Assembly (NCBI RefSeq): GCF_022836495.1
Contig: NZ_BQXM01000034.1
Span: 1 to 59,101 of the forward strand
Source of the DNA: Desulforhabdus sp. TSK
Lineage (GTDB): Bacteria > Desulfobacterota > Syntrophobacteria > Syntrophobacterales > Syntrophobacteraceae
DNA length: 59,101 bases
Reading direction: 5' to 3'
Under the pieces are notes generated by a model. That model ran no database searches. It was given only the letters and a program-made list of their open reading frames with translations, and was not told where the DNA came from. The position numbers and the translations under genes are program-made. Positions 40,742-49,349 of the stretch are shown in pieces (position 1 is the first letter of the stretch; every line of letters starts with the position of its first letter).

Positions 40742-43120
40742 ATGTCACAAGAGCTTCTGGAGGTAAATGATCAGGAGAGTCCGGTTCCGGAGCGTCTTCC
40801 CATTCTTCCCCTCAGGAACATGGTGCTTTATCCGGAACTGGTCATGCCTCTGCATGTCGAAAGACCCGCTTCTCAGAAACTGGTCGATGATGTCGTGTCG
40901 GGCAATCAACTGATGGTCGTGGTGGCTCAAAAGGACAAGCAGGTGGAGAACCCCGGCTCCTCCGACCTGTACGACGTGGGAGTCATCGCCAGCGTCATGA
41001 AGCTGGTGAAGCAGACCGACGGGAGCTACCAGATCATTGTTCGCGCCAGGCAAAAGGTGCGGCTGGAGGATGTACGGCCCCTGGAAAAATATTACGACGC
41101 GCGCGTACAAGTCATTCCCGAGGATCCGAGCACCAGCCCCGAAATCGAGGCCATGGCCCACAATCTTCGTAACCAGTTCGAGAAACTGGTGGAACTGGCG
41201 AACCTGCCTGCAGAGCTGGGCACACTGGCCCTGAACGTGGAACGTCCCATACAGCTCGTGTATATTGTGGCGGCCAACCTTTCCATGAACATTTCCGAAA
41301 GGCAGACTATCCTGGAAGTGTTGGATTTGCTGACCGTTCTGGAACGAACGACATTTTATCTCACGCGCCAGCTGGAACGGCAGGAGCTTGCCCAGAAGAT
41401 CCAGGATCGAGTCAAGGCGGGAATGGATAAGCGGCAGCGCGAATACTATCTGCGGGAGCAGCTTCAGGTCATCAAGAGAGAATTGGGGGAGGGAGAAGAG
41501 AAGAATCCGGAGATTCAGGAGCTGCTCGCCCGGCTGGAAGATCTGGGAATGCCCCCGGAGGCTCTGAGCGCTGCAGAAAAAGAGATCGAGCGCCTGAGCC
41601 GCATGTCACCGTCCGCAGCGGAATACACCGTGTCGCGCAATTATCTCGATTGGCTCCTGGAAATGCCCTGGAGCGTTTCCACCGAAGATACTCTGGATAT
41701 TCGAGAGGCTACCAGGATCCTGGACGAAGATCATTTCGATCTCACAAAAGTGAAGCGCCGCATTCTGGAATTTCTGGCCGTTCTGCAGCTCAAGAAAGAT
41801 TTGAAGGGCCCCATTCTCTGCTTCGTTGGCCCTCCCGGAGTGGGGAAAACATCCCTGGGACAGTCCATTGCCCGAAGCCTCGGCCGAAAATTTCTGCGCA
41901 TTTCCCTGGGCGGGCTGCGGGATGAGGCAGAGCTGCGGGGGCATCGCCGGACCTATGTCGGGTCGCTCCCCGGGCGGATCATTCAGGGCCTGCGCCGCGT
42001 GGGCAGCAACAATCCCGTCTTCATGCTGGATGAAATCGATAAGCTGGGGATGGATTTTCGGGGGGATCCCTCGTCCGCACTGCTGGAGATACTGGATCCC
42101 GAGCAGAATTCCACGTTTTCCGATCATTACCTCGGAGTACCCTTTGATCTCTCCAAGGTCATGTTCGTGGCGACTGCCAATATGCTGGATCCCATCCCTT
42201 CCGCCCTGCGGGATCGCATGGAGGTGATCGAGCTTCCGGGGTACACGGAAGAGGAAAAGGTGCAGATTGCCCGGAAATATCTTGTTCGTCGTCAAATTGA
42301 GAACCATGGACTTCGGGAAGATCAGCTGATCCTTCCCGACGAAACCGTTGTGGAGATCATTCGTTTTTACACACGGGAAGCGGGCGTGCGCAACCTGGAA
42401 AGGAATCTCGCGGCGCTGTGTCGCTATGCGGCCAAGGACATCGCCGAAGGGGAAGGCTGGCCCATCACCATTCGTCCGGAAAACTGTCGGGATATCCTCG
42501 GACCCGTTCGTTATCTCCCTGAGACAACGACCCGGTCCTGGGGACCCGGCATCTGTACCGGGCTCGCCTGGACACCCAGCGGCGGGGAGCTCATTTTTAT
42601 CGAGGCCCTGCGCACGGGGGGCCGGGGCAACCTGACGCTCACCGGCCAGCTGGGAGGCGTGATGAAAGAGTCTGCTGCTGCAGCCTTGACCTATATCCGC
42701 GCCCATGCCTCCGATCTGGGGATCGATGTGGATCAGTTCGAGAAGTCGGACATTCACGTCCACATCCCGGCGGGGGGCATTCCCAAGGACGGTCCTTCGG
42801 CGGGAGTGGCCATGGTGGCGGCCCTGGCATCCCTCATGTGCGGGCGGCAGGTGCGCCGCGATGTGGCCATGACGGGTGAAATCACTCTGCGAGGGGATAT
42901 CTTGCCCGTGGGTGGCATCAAGGAAAAAATACTGGCCGCCCGCCGTGCAGGCATTCGGGAAGTGATGATTCCCCAGGCCAATGCCAGGGACCTGGTGGAC
43001 ATTCCTCAGTCCCTGCGTGAGGGGATGGTCTTTCATGAGCTCCAGCTGATCATGGAGGCTCTCAATATCGCGCTGGTCCCGCGGCAGGGGGCTCAGGAAT
43101 CACCGCAGAAAGGGAGGTAG
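40742..43120 (+). CDS. lon: ATP-dependent protease Lon
   Basis: Cytosolic AAA+ serine protease of 792 residues. Order: N-terminal substrate domain (about 20-210; LPILPLRNMVLYPELVMPLHV), coiled coil with REYYLREQLQVIKRELGE, AAA module (Walker A GPPGVGKTSLG, Walker B VFMLDEID) and the C-terminal protease domain with catalytic Ser686 in GPSAGV and Lys at about 729 (GGIKEK). ATG 40742 has GAGG in front; GTG 40736 is an alternative. Length and motifs are normal. Possibly one transcript with the small heat-shock gene. Confidence 0.95.
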   Translation: MSQELLEVNDQESPVPERLPILPLRNMVLYPELVMPLHVERPASQKLVDDVVSGNQLMVVVAQKDKQVENPGSSDLYDVGVIASVMKLVKQTDGSYQIIVRARQKVRLEDVRPLEKYYDARVQVIPEDPSTSPEIEAMAHNLRNQFEKLVELANLPAELGTLALNVERPIQLVYIVAANLSMNISERQTILEVLDLLTVLERTTFYLTRQLERQELAQKIQDRVKAGMDKRQREYYLREQLQVIKRELGEGEEKNPEIQELLARLEDLGMPPEALSAAEKEIERLSRMSPSAAEYTVSRNYLDWLLEMPWSVSTEDTLDIREATRILDEDHFDLTKVKRRILEFLAVLQLKKDLKGPILCFVGPPGVGKTSLGQSIARSLGRKFLRISLGGLRDEAELRGHRRTYVGSLPGRIIQGLRRVGSNNPVFMLDEIDKLGMDFRGDPSSALLEILDPEQNSTFSDHYLGVPFDLSKVMFVATANMLDPIPSALRDRMEVIELPGYTEEEKVQIARKYLVRRQIENHGLREDQLILPDETVVEIIRFYTREAGVRNLERNLAALCRYAAKDIAEGEGWPITIRPENCRDILGPVRYLPETTTRSWGPGICTGLAWTPSGGELIFIEALRTGGRGNLTLTGQLGGVMKESAAAALTYIRAHASDLGIDVDQFEKSDIHVHIPAGGIPKDGPSAGVAMVAALASLMCGRQVRRDVAMTGEITLRGDILPVGGIKEKILAARRAGIREVMIPQANARDLVDIPQSLREGMVFHELQLIMEALNIALVPRQGAQESPQKGR

Positions 43121-43148
43121 GGAGACCGCCCTGGCGCCGGGGAGTCCT

Positions 43149-44081
43149 TCATTCCTTCGCGGAATTTTTTTCCAGGTGTCTCCGCAGGTTGCATACGCTG
43201 CAGGTATCCTCATAGGTGGGCTCACCGCAGATCGTGCAGGGAACGAAGGGGATGGTCGATGGGGATGCCGGGTGGCGTTCCAGATATCCGTACAACAACT
43301 GGCGCTTGGTCCCGGGCATTTCCCTTTCCAGTAGATTCAACGCCTCCTGGAAAATATGGCTCGTGGCTCCCCGGGAGAGAGGGCACGCGGCTTCCAGGGA
43401 ATGGATGCCCTGCAGGGAGCAGTAATTGCGGACCTCCTGAGCGTCCAACCGGTAGAGCGGCTTGAACCGGATGGGCATTTTCCCGTGGGGGGTGGGCAGG
43501 AAAGGGGATTGCTTCCTGAGGTGCTCGCTGCGGTGGTACACGAGATTTCCCAGGAGCCGCCCGGCTTCGTCGTCGAGATTGTGCCCCGTGACAAGGACTT
43601 GAAAGCCCTCCTTGATGGTGAGTCTATTGAGCATCTGCCGTTTGAGCAGTCCGCAGAGGGAACAGATCCGCCTTCTCGATCGACGCTTGATTTCCATCAG
43701 GTCGTACCCGAAGATTTCTTTGAGGGAGTACTGGGTCCAGGGGAGGCTTCGTTCCTGGGCGAATCGATCCACGGCGGCCGTGGACGCCTCCGAAAAGTCG
43801 TCGATGCCCAGGCTGATGTGAAGACCCCGGGTGACATGTCCGAGCTGGTTGAGGACGTTCCAGAGGGCCAGGGAATCCTTGCCGCCCGAAACCGCCACCA
43901 GAAGCGGGGTGGCTCGGGAAATGCCGTATTTTTTCATGGCCCTGTGAACCGCCGTTTGAAAAAAATGAGTGAAACAGTCGGGGCAAAAGTTCATGTGATG
44001 GTTGGGAAGGCGGATTGTCGCCTGGCTGCGGCAGCGCGTGCACTTGGCGTCGGGCGGGAGCGGGGGAGGCATCTTCTTCAT
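43149..44081 (-). CDS. TtuA/Ncs6-type tRNA thiolation enzyme
   Basis: PP-loop ATPase that adenylates and thiolates a tRNA uridine in the TtuA/TtcA/Ncs6 superfamily. About 310 residues. An N-terminal zinc-binding part (CTRCRS ... FCPDCF), the PP-loop VAVSGGKDSLAL (about 65-75), a central Cys pair in ICSLCGLLKR, GHNLDDEA, and a C-terminal zinc knuckle (PCTICGEP ... DTCSVCN) give the TtuA layout, with central cysteines for an iron-sulfur cluster. The start at 44081 is chosen for the family N-terminus; 44117 and 44135 are also possible. Convergent with lon. Confidence 0.82.
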   Translation of the reverse strand: MKKMPPPLPPDAKCTRCRSQATIRLPNHHMNFCPDCFTHFFQTAVHRAMKKYGISRATPLLVAVSGGKDSLALWNVLNQLGHVTRGLHISLGIDDFSEASTAAVDRFAQERSLPWTQYSLKEIFGYDLMEIKRRSRRRICSLCGLLKRQMLNRLTIKEGFQVLVTGHNLDDEAGRLLGNLVYHRSEHLRKQSPFLPTPHGKMPIRFKPLYRLDAQEVRNYCSLQGIHSLEAACPLSRGATSHIFQEALNLLEREMPGTKRQLLYGYLERHPASPSTIPFVPCTICGEPTYEDTCSVCNLRRHLEKNSAKE

Positions 44082-44223
44082 CTGCTGAGGACCTTTCGTC
44101 TGAGAGCGTTCTTGCATGCGACGGAAGGGGATCATAATCTATTCTTGATGAACAAGCCATGATATCTGATTAGAAATGGTGTTCACGAGAAGCACAATCC
44201 ATAAGGAACAGGGTGATAAGCGT

Positions 44224-45102
44224 ATGGATGGAATGCACTATGAAGGAATGATCATTCGTCCTCCCAGCGAGGCGGACAGCATCATTTTGCAGGTCACGGT
44301 CGGCTGCTCGCACAACAAGTGTACCTTCTGCGGGACCTACAAGGGAGAACGGTTCCGCATCAAAGACGATGCGGTCATCGATGCGGATATTCAGTACGCC
44401 GCGAAGCATCTGTCGTTTTTGCGCCGGGTTTTCCTTGCCGATGGGGATGCGCTCATCATTCCCCAGGCCCGGCTGGTGAGGATTTTTTCGCGCATTCGGG
44501 AAGAAATGCCCTGGGTCCGGCGGGTGGGACTGTATGGAAATGCCAAGAGCATCCTGCGCAAGACACCGGAAGAGCTGGAGGAACTGCGTGATTTGGGGTT
44601 GGGGATCGTCTACCTCGGGGTGGAGAGCGGGGATGCCCAGGTACTGAAAGACATCAAAAAAGGGGTGACCCCCGAACGGCTGATCGAAGCAGGGCGGAGG
44701 ATTCGCAGTGTGGGACTCAAGCTTTCCGTCACGGTCCTCCTGGGAGTGGGGGGGCGAGAACGTTCCATGAATCATGCCCGGGCCACCGGGGAGCTCCTTA
44801 CGGCCATGGATCCCAACTACGTGGGGGTCCTCACCCTCATGCTCCTCCCCAATACGGAATTGGGACAAAAAGCTCAGGAGGGCCGGTTCGAGCTGCTGAC
44901 GCAGACGGAATTCCTCATGGAGCTTCGCCAGATGCTGCACTATACGCACATGAGCCGGGGCCTGTTTTTCGCCAACCATGCCTCCAATTATCTGCCCCTC
45001 AAAGTCAGGATGCCCGGTGAAAAAGAGAAAGCCCTGACCACCATCGACGAAGCTCTTCAAGGGGCTGTGCGCCTCAAGCCGGAATGGCTGCGGGCTTTGT
45101 GA
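44224..45102 (+). CDS. Radical SAM protein
   Basis: A 292-residue radical SAM enzyme. The cluster motif is CSHNKCTFC near residues 29-37, a CX4CX2C variant instead of the usual CX3CX2C, followed by GTYKGERFR. Further family parts are FLADGDALI, YGNAKSI, VYLGVESGD and GVTPERLIEAG. It lacks B12 or SPASM domains. The chemistry is unknown. ATG 44224 has no strong ribosome site; the frame is open back to 44176. It is divergent from the tRNA thiolase gene and convergent with nadK. Confidence 0.85.
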   Translation: MDGMHYEGMIIRPPSEADSIILQVTVGCSHNKCTFCGTYKGERFRIKDDAVIDADIQYAAKHLSFLRRVFLADGDALIIPQARLVRIFSRIREEMPWVRRVGLYGNAKSILRKTPEELEELRDLGLGIVYLGVESGDAQVLKDIKKGVTPERLIEAGRRIRSVGLKLSVTVLLGVGGRERSMNHARATGELLTAMDPNYVGVLTLMLLPNTELGQKAQEGRFELLTQTEFLMELRQMLHYTHMSRGLFFANHASNYLPLKVRMPGEKEKALTTIDEALQGAVRLKPEWLRAL

Positions 45103-45156
45103 CGGTATGGGGGGAGCGCAGGGGCGGACGCGCGATGAAATGCTGCATCCCGGCTG

Positions 45157-46008
45157 TCAGTTCTGTCCCCACTTCAACTTCGTGCGAAGGATTTCGAAGT
45201 AGTCTATGGATGGAGTCTTGATGAGGCGTAGAGGGATCGAGGCTGCGGAGATGACGATGCGGTCGGAAGATTCCAGTGTGCAGCCGATCTGGCCGTCACA
45301 GGTGAGAGTCACGTCCTGGAGGGGGCCGCGCGCCTCCACCTGGATGATGACTTCAGGTGGGAAGATGATGGGGCGGTTGGACAGGGTGAAGGAACAGATG
45401 GGCGTCAGCATGATGGCTTTGGCGGTGGGGTAGACGATGGGGCCTCCCGCCGAGAGATTGTATGCTGTAGAGCCTGTGGGAGTGGCGACGATGAGGCCGT
45501 CGCCGCGATAGCGCGTCAGATACCTTCCATCGATGGTGGTTTCCAGGTCGATGATGCGTGCGAGAGCCCCCTTGTTGATGACCGCATCGTTGAGCACTCC
45601 GTGGCAGAAGATTTCCTCCTCCCCCCGCACGACAGAGACTCGCAGGCGCATCCGCTCCTCTATTTCATAACGGCCGTCCAGAATGTGCTCGATTTCCCGG
45701 AGACAGTTTTCGATGCTGTACTCCGTGAGGAAACCGAGTCCTCCCAGGTTGATGCCCATGATGGGTGTGGTGCGGTTTTCCAGCAATCGCGCCACACTCA
45801 GCAGGGTGCCGTCCCCTCCCAGGACGATCACCGCCTGGACAGTGGGGGGGATCTCCAGGTGCTTGTGGGTGCACTGGTCGCGGGAGCAGTCGATGTTCTC
45901 GTGTGAAATTACCTGGATATTGCGCTCCTCCAACCAATGCGCCAGGCGCTGGGTCAATTCAGCCGCTAATGAGCGTGTGCGTTTATAAACAATGGCGATG
46001 TGGTGCAT
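45157..46008 (-). CDS. nadK: NAD kinase
   Basis: Phosphorylates NAD to NADP in the cytosol. The 283-residue protein has the family's GGDGT motif (VLGGDGTLLSVAR, about 65-77), the NLGGLGFLTE block, and the C-terminal TPTGSTAYNLSAGGPIV region with the following LSNRPIIFPP. The start at 46008 follows AGGAGGAGG; frames open further upstream are not supported. Normal length. Confidence 0.95.
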   Translation of the reverse strand: MHHIAIVYKRTRSLAAELTQRLAHWLEERNIQVISHENIDCSRDQCTHKHLEIPPTVQAVIVLGGDGTLLSVARLLENRTTPIMGINLGGLGFLTEYSIENCLREIEHILDGRYEIEERMRLRVSVVRGEEEIFCHGVLNDAVINKGALARIIDLETTIDGRYLTRYRGDGLIVATPTGSTAYNLSAGGPIVYPTAKAIMLTPICSFTLSNRPIIFPPEVIIQVEARGPLQDVTLTCDGQIGCTLESSDRIVISAASIPLRLIKTPSIDYFEILRTKLKWGQN

Positions 46009-46191
46009 CTTCCTCCTCCTTCTTGCCGGTCGGCAAGGATGATAGGCAAATCGCCCTGGAAAATGCAATGAAAATTATTTGTCAAATCAAGGAAGTTCAA
46101 CTAAAGTATTGCGTTCCGCGTGTATTGTTGCCATCCGCAGCGTCCCTGTGGAGATTTTCGGATCTCCCGGGGGAAGAGGAAAAGCCACCGC

Positions 46192-47112
46192 ATGGGTTTG
46201 AAAGATTCGAGGTCGAAGTCGGTTTCTCAGCACGTCCTGTTGGTGGATGACGAAGACCAGATGTGCGATATTTTGGGAGAGGCTCTGGCGCACATGGGCC
46301 ATCGCACGGTGACTGCCAAAGACGGAGAAGAGGCCCTCGATCGGATCACGAAAAACACCTTCGATATCGTCATTACGGACATCAACATGCCTCGGATGGA
46401 CGGCCTTGAGCTCATCCGGCATCTTGCCCGCGACCACCAGGAGATCGATATCATCGCCATCACCGGCCACGCCATGAACTACAGTTATACCGATGTGGTT
46501 TCCGCCGGGGCTTCGGATTTTATCATCAAGCCCTTCACTCTCAATGAACTGGAGGCCAAGCTCGCGCGCATCATTCGGGAACGTTCCCTGCGCAAGGAAC
46601 TGGAGCACCTCGCCATCCGGGATCCTCTGACGGGCTTGTACAATCGACGCTTTTTCAAGCACATGGCGCGAAAGGAAGCCCTGCGGGCCACGCGATACCG
46701 CCATTCCCTGTTTCTTTTCTTCTTCGATATCGATCATTTCAAACTCTATAACGACACCAGGGGGCATCAGACGGGTGATGAGCTCCTCATGCGCTTTGCC
46801 GAAGTCCTGAGCTCATGCATCCGCAGGGACCTGGACATGGCCTTTCGCTATGGGGGAGATGAATTCACTTTGCTGCTCCCCCATCTTTTGCCTGGCCAGG
46901 CGCAGGTTGTGGCGGACCGTATCCGCCAAACCTACAATCGCCTGGCTCTCGCCCCGACGTGCCTGTCCATCGGAATGGCTCAGTTTCGTGAGAGAACGGG
47001 AGATGTGGACCAGGACATTGCCGATATGGTGGAGCGTGCCGATCGGGCCCTCTATCGCGTCAAGCACGAGCTGGGAGGCGATCAAGCCGTTCTCGATGAG
47101 GAATCGACCTGA
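46192..47112 (+). CDS. Response regulator with GGDEF output (diguanylate cyclase)
   Basis: A 306-residue two-domain protein. The receiver (about 12-130) has VDDEDQM, the phospho-Asp in VITDINMPRMDG and Lys in FIIKPFTLNEL. The GGDEF domain (about 145-300) has DPLTGLYNRRFF, DIDHFKLYND and the intact active site RYGGDEF. An RxxD inhibitory site is not obvious before it. It likely makes cyclic di-GMP when phosphorylated (PleD-like with one receiver). No partner kinase is adjacent. The start at 46192 is chosen because it directly precedes the receiver; ribosome site is weak. Confidence 0.9.
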   Translation: MGLKDSRSKSVSQHVLLVDDEDQMCDILGEALAHMGHRTVTAKDGEEALDRITKNTFDIVITDINMPRMDGLELIRHLARDHQEIDIIAITGHAMNYSYTDVVSAGASDFIIKPFTLNELEAKLARIIRERSLRKELEHLAIRDPLTGLYNRRFFKHMARKEALRATRYRHSLFLFFFDIDHFKLYNDTRGHQTGDELLMRFAEVLSSCIRRDLDMAFRYGGDEFTLLLPHLLPGQAQVVADRIRQTYNRLALAPTCLSIGMAQFRERTGDVDQDIADMVERADRALYRVKHELGGDQAVLDEEST

Positions 47113-47194
47113 TACATCCAGCCCATTGATATCTTGAATATTCTTCCGCCTTCACGCCTTTTTGACCCACCTTCCCATTTTCCTCTGATTTTTC

Positions 47195-47223
47195 TTGACA
47201 CCTTTTAAGCGGTCCTTTATATA
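47195..47223 (+). promoter_or_regulatory. Sigma-70 promoter of speD
   Basis: TTGACA (47195-47200) and TATATA (47218-47223) are separated by exactly 17 bases: near-consensus. Transcription from about 47230 gives a leader of about 370 bases before speD. The leader contains a 7-bp hairpin TCCAATG / CATTGGA (47316-47322 with 47339-47345) but no class of riboswitch or small RNA I can name. Confidence 0.75.
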
Positions 47224-47600
47224 GTGCTGACTTTGATGAAAGGTGCTTTTGTACAGGTAAACGGTGGAGAATTCTTTAAAATTTTAAAAAACAAGTGTTA
47301 CCTTGCACGCCAGGATCCAATGATGTACGCGGTTGATGCATTGGAATCGATTGGTTGAGGCGGGGGTATGCTTTTTCTACCTAAGAATTCAATGAGCCGA
47401 TCAGTATGAAGATGGTAACAGGTCCGCCCCAGAGTAAAGGAAGCTAAGTCCATCGCGAATGAGAAAGCTGAAAGCATGCGGCCCTGCGTTGCTTTCGAAA
47501 GCTGTCAGGTGGCATCTCCAAAATGATGGGCGGTAGGGAAACGTTGTGTGGATTTGGTGAGAACGTGACGGTTCTCGAGAGAAAATGGGAGGTGACTGCC

Positions 47601-48050
47601 ATGGGTAGGGGCAAACCCGAATTTGGTTTTGGGGTCCACTTGATGGTGGATGGGTATGGTTGTAATCGTGCCGGGCTTGAAGATATGACCTTGATCTACA
47701 ATTTCCTGGATGAGTATCCGACTCAGATGGAAATGACGAAGATCATGCCTCCTTACGTTTTTCGCTATAATGGCTCAGTACCGGAGGACTGGGGGGTTTC
47801 GGGATTCGTTCTCATCGCTGAAAGCCATATCAGTGTTCACACGTTTCCGGACAAGCAGTATCTGAGTCTGGACATGTTCTCCTGCAAGCCGTTCGATACG
47901 GATGTTGCAGTGGAAACCATCAAAAGGTACTTTGATATCCAAAAGTGCGAAGTGAAGGTGCTGGATCGAGGACAGGAATTCCCCAACACCATTCACGAGA
48001 CCGCACAGGTTGTCCGCATGGATCGTATGCTCATGCAGCGCTCCAGGTAG
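47601..48050 (+). CDS. speD: S-adenosylmethionine decarboxylase proenzyme
   Basis: Makes decarboxylated AdoMet, the aminopropyl donor for spermidine. The 149-residue proenzyme has the self-cleavage site in VLIAESHISVHTFPD (Glu-Ser about residue 72-73; the Ser becomes the pyruvoyl group) and the later DMFSCKPFD with the conserved Cys. N-terminal FGFGVHLMVDGYGC is typical of this class. ATG 47601 follows GGGAGG. A strong promoter and an unusually long leader precede it; a terminator follows. Confidence 0.92.
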   Translation: MGRGKPEFGFGVHLMVDGYGCNRAGLEDMTLIYNFLDEYPTQMEMTKIMPPYVFRYNGSVPEDWGVSGFVLIAESHISVHTFPDKQYLSLDMFSCKPFDTDVAVETIKRYFDIQKCEVKVLDRGQEFPNTIHETAQVVRMDRMLMQRSR

Positions 48051-48087
48051 CCCATCAGACGTTTCGGCAATATCCTTTGAATGCGAC

Positions 48088-48130
48088 ATGGGGTCCGGGC
48101 TGTTCAAGCTCTGGACCCCATTTATTTTGT
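48088..48130 (+). terminator. Terminator of speD
   Basis: ATGGGGTCC (48088-48096) pairs with GGACCCCAT (48113-48121), with an extra inner stem (GGGCT/AGCTC), followed by TTATTTTGT. It lies 38 bp after the speD stop. Confidence 0.8.
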
Positions 48131-48323
48131 AGTCTTTTCACTCGGGGGTGGAGCGCCCGCTCCGTCGCTGCCGTCTTCAAAGTATTTTTGTGGACAATGC
48201 TCCTGCATCTTGTTAAATTGAAAAAATTTATTATAATAACCTTTCGATTTAAGGGGACATTTCGCGATCCCCCATTGGCTTTTCGGAGAATCGTCAAACT
48301 TCACTGAGGGGTGAGATCAAACA

Positions 48324-49196
48324 TTGGAAGAGGAGTCAGCCAAAGGGTTTCAGAATTGGCTACGGATGTGCTTCCGCCGGTTGGCTCGCGTGGGAGAATC
48401 CGAGAACATCGAGAAGGAAATCCAACAGCTCATCGACGAGGGGGAGGAGCGGGGCCTCATCTCTGAAGACGAAGGGGAGATGATCCAGGGGATTTTTTCC
48501 TTCAGGGATACGATTGCACGAGAAATCATGGTTCCCCGAACCGATGCCGTTTATGTCCGTGTCGATGCCGGGCTTTCCGAAATCATACAGATCATCCTCC
48601 AGAGCGGTCATTCCCGGATCCCCATCTACCAGGAAAATATCGATAACATCGTTGGAACGCTCCACGCCAAGGATCTCTTGAACTACTGGGGCCAGAGCTC
48701 GCTGGATTTGACAACCATCATGCGGCCTCCGTATTTCATTCCCGAGACGAAAAAGATCAGCGACGTCCTCAAAGACCTGCGGATCAATAAATCTCATATG
48801 GCCATTGTGCTGGATGAATACGGTGGCACGGCGGGAATCCTCACCCTCGAGGACATCATCGAAGAGATCATCGGTGATGTCATGGATGAATATGACGCCG
48901 AAGAAAACCTCATGGTGGAGTTCGACGACGGGTCTCTGCTTGTGAACGCCCGGCTGGATGTAGAAGAATTGGAAGACTATCTCAATATCGAACTGCCCGA
49001 GGGCAAGTTTGAGTCGGTAGGGGGCTTTGTCATCAGTCTCCTGGGCAAAGTTCCAGCCGTCAATGAGCGCCTGGTGTATCAAGATATTGAAATGATAGTC
49101 GAGTCGGCGGACAATCGAAAAATCGAAACCATACGTGTGCGCAAAATTCACCCGGATTCCAGTGCAACGGAGAGCCTGGATGGAAGCTCCGACTGA
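48324..49196 (+). CDS. corC: CBS-domain protein of the CorC/hemolysin family
   Basis: A 290-residue cytosolic protein of the CorC / TlyC type. A helical lead (about 25-55; IQQLIDEGEERGLISEDEGEMIQGI) precedes two CBS domains (about 60-190; IMVPRTDAVYV, HSRIPIYQENIDNIVG, AIVLDEYGGTAGILTLEDIIEEI) and a C-terminal CorC-HlyC domain (about 205-280). No membrane domain. It may act with Mg or Co efflux. TTG 48324 is the best available start, with GAGG at a long spacing. Its position directly before lnt is the common ybeX-lnt order. Confidence 0.85.
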   Translation: MEEESAKGFQNWLRMCFRRLARVGESENIEKEIQQLIDEGEERGLISEDEGEMIQGIFSFRDTIAREIMVPRTDAVYVRVDAGLSEIIQIILQSGHSRIPIYQENIDNIVGTLHAKDLLNYWGQSSLDLTTIMRPPYFIPETKKISDVLKDLRINKSHMAIVLDEYGGTAGILTLEDIIEEIIGDVMDEYDAEENLMVEFDDGSLLVNARLDVEELEDYLNIELPEGKFESVGGFVISLLGKVPAVNERLVYQDIEMIVESADNRKIETIRVRKIHPDSSATESLDGSSD

Positions 49197-49349
49197 AGGC
49201 CAGGATCCCCCCTCTGCATCTGCTGCACGGCGCCACCCGGGGAACGATGGCCGCTTTCCCTTCTTGAAACCAGCCCCTTCCCCCTGGATGGACCTCTATA
49301 AGAGATCTGTGGCATTGCTTGTACAATCAACCGAAATGAGCTCCTGGGT

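Noticed and set aside
41606-43036. 476-codon minus-strand frame opposite lon
   Set aside because: Antisense shadow produced by GC-rich codon use in lon.
47224-47600. 6S RNA or a known riboswitch in the speD leader
   Set aside because: I could not find the 6S central bubble or any riboswitch core; only a short hairpin is visible.
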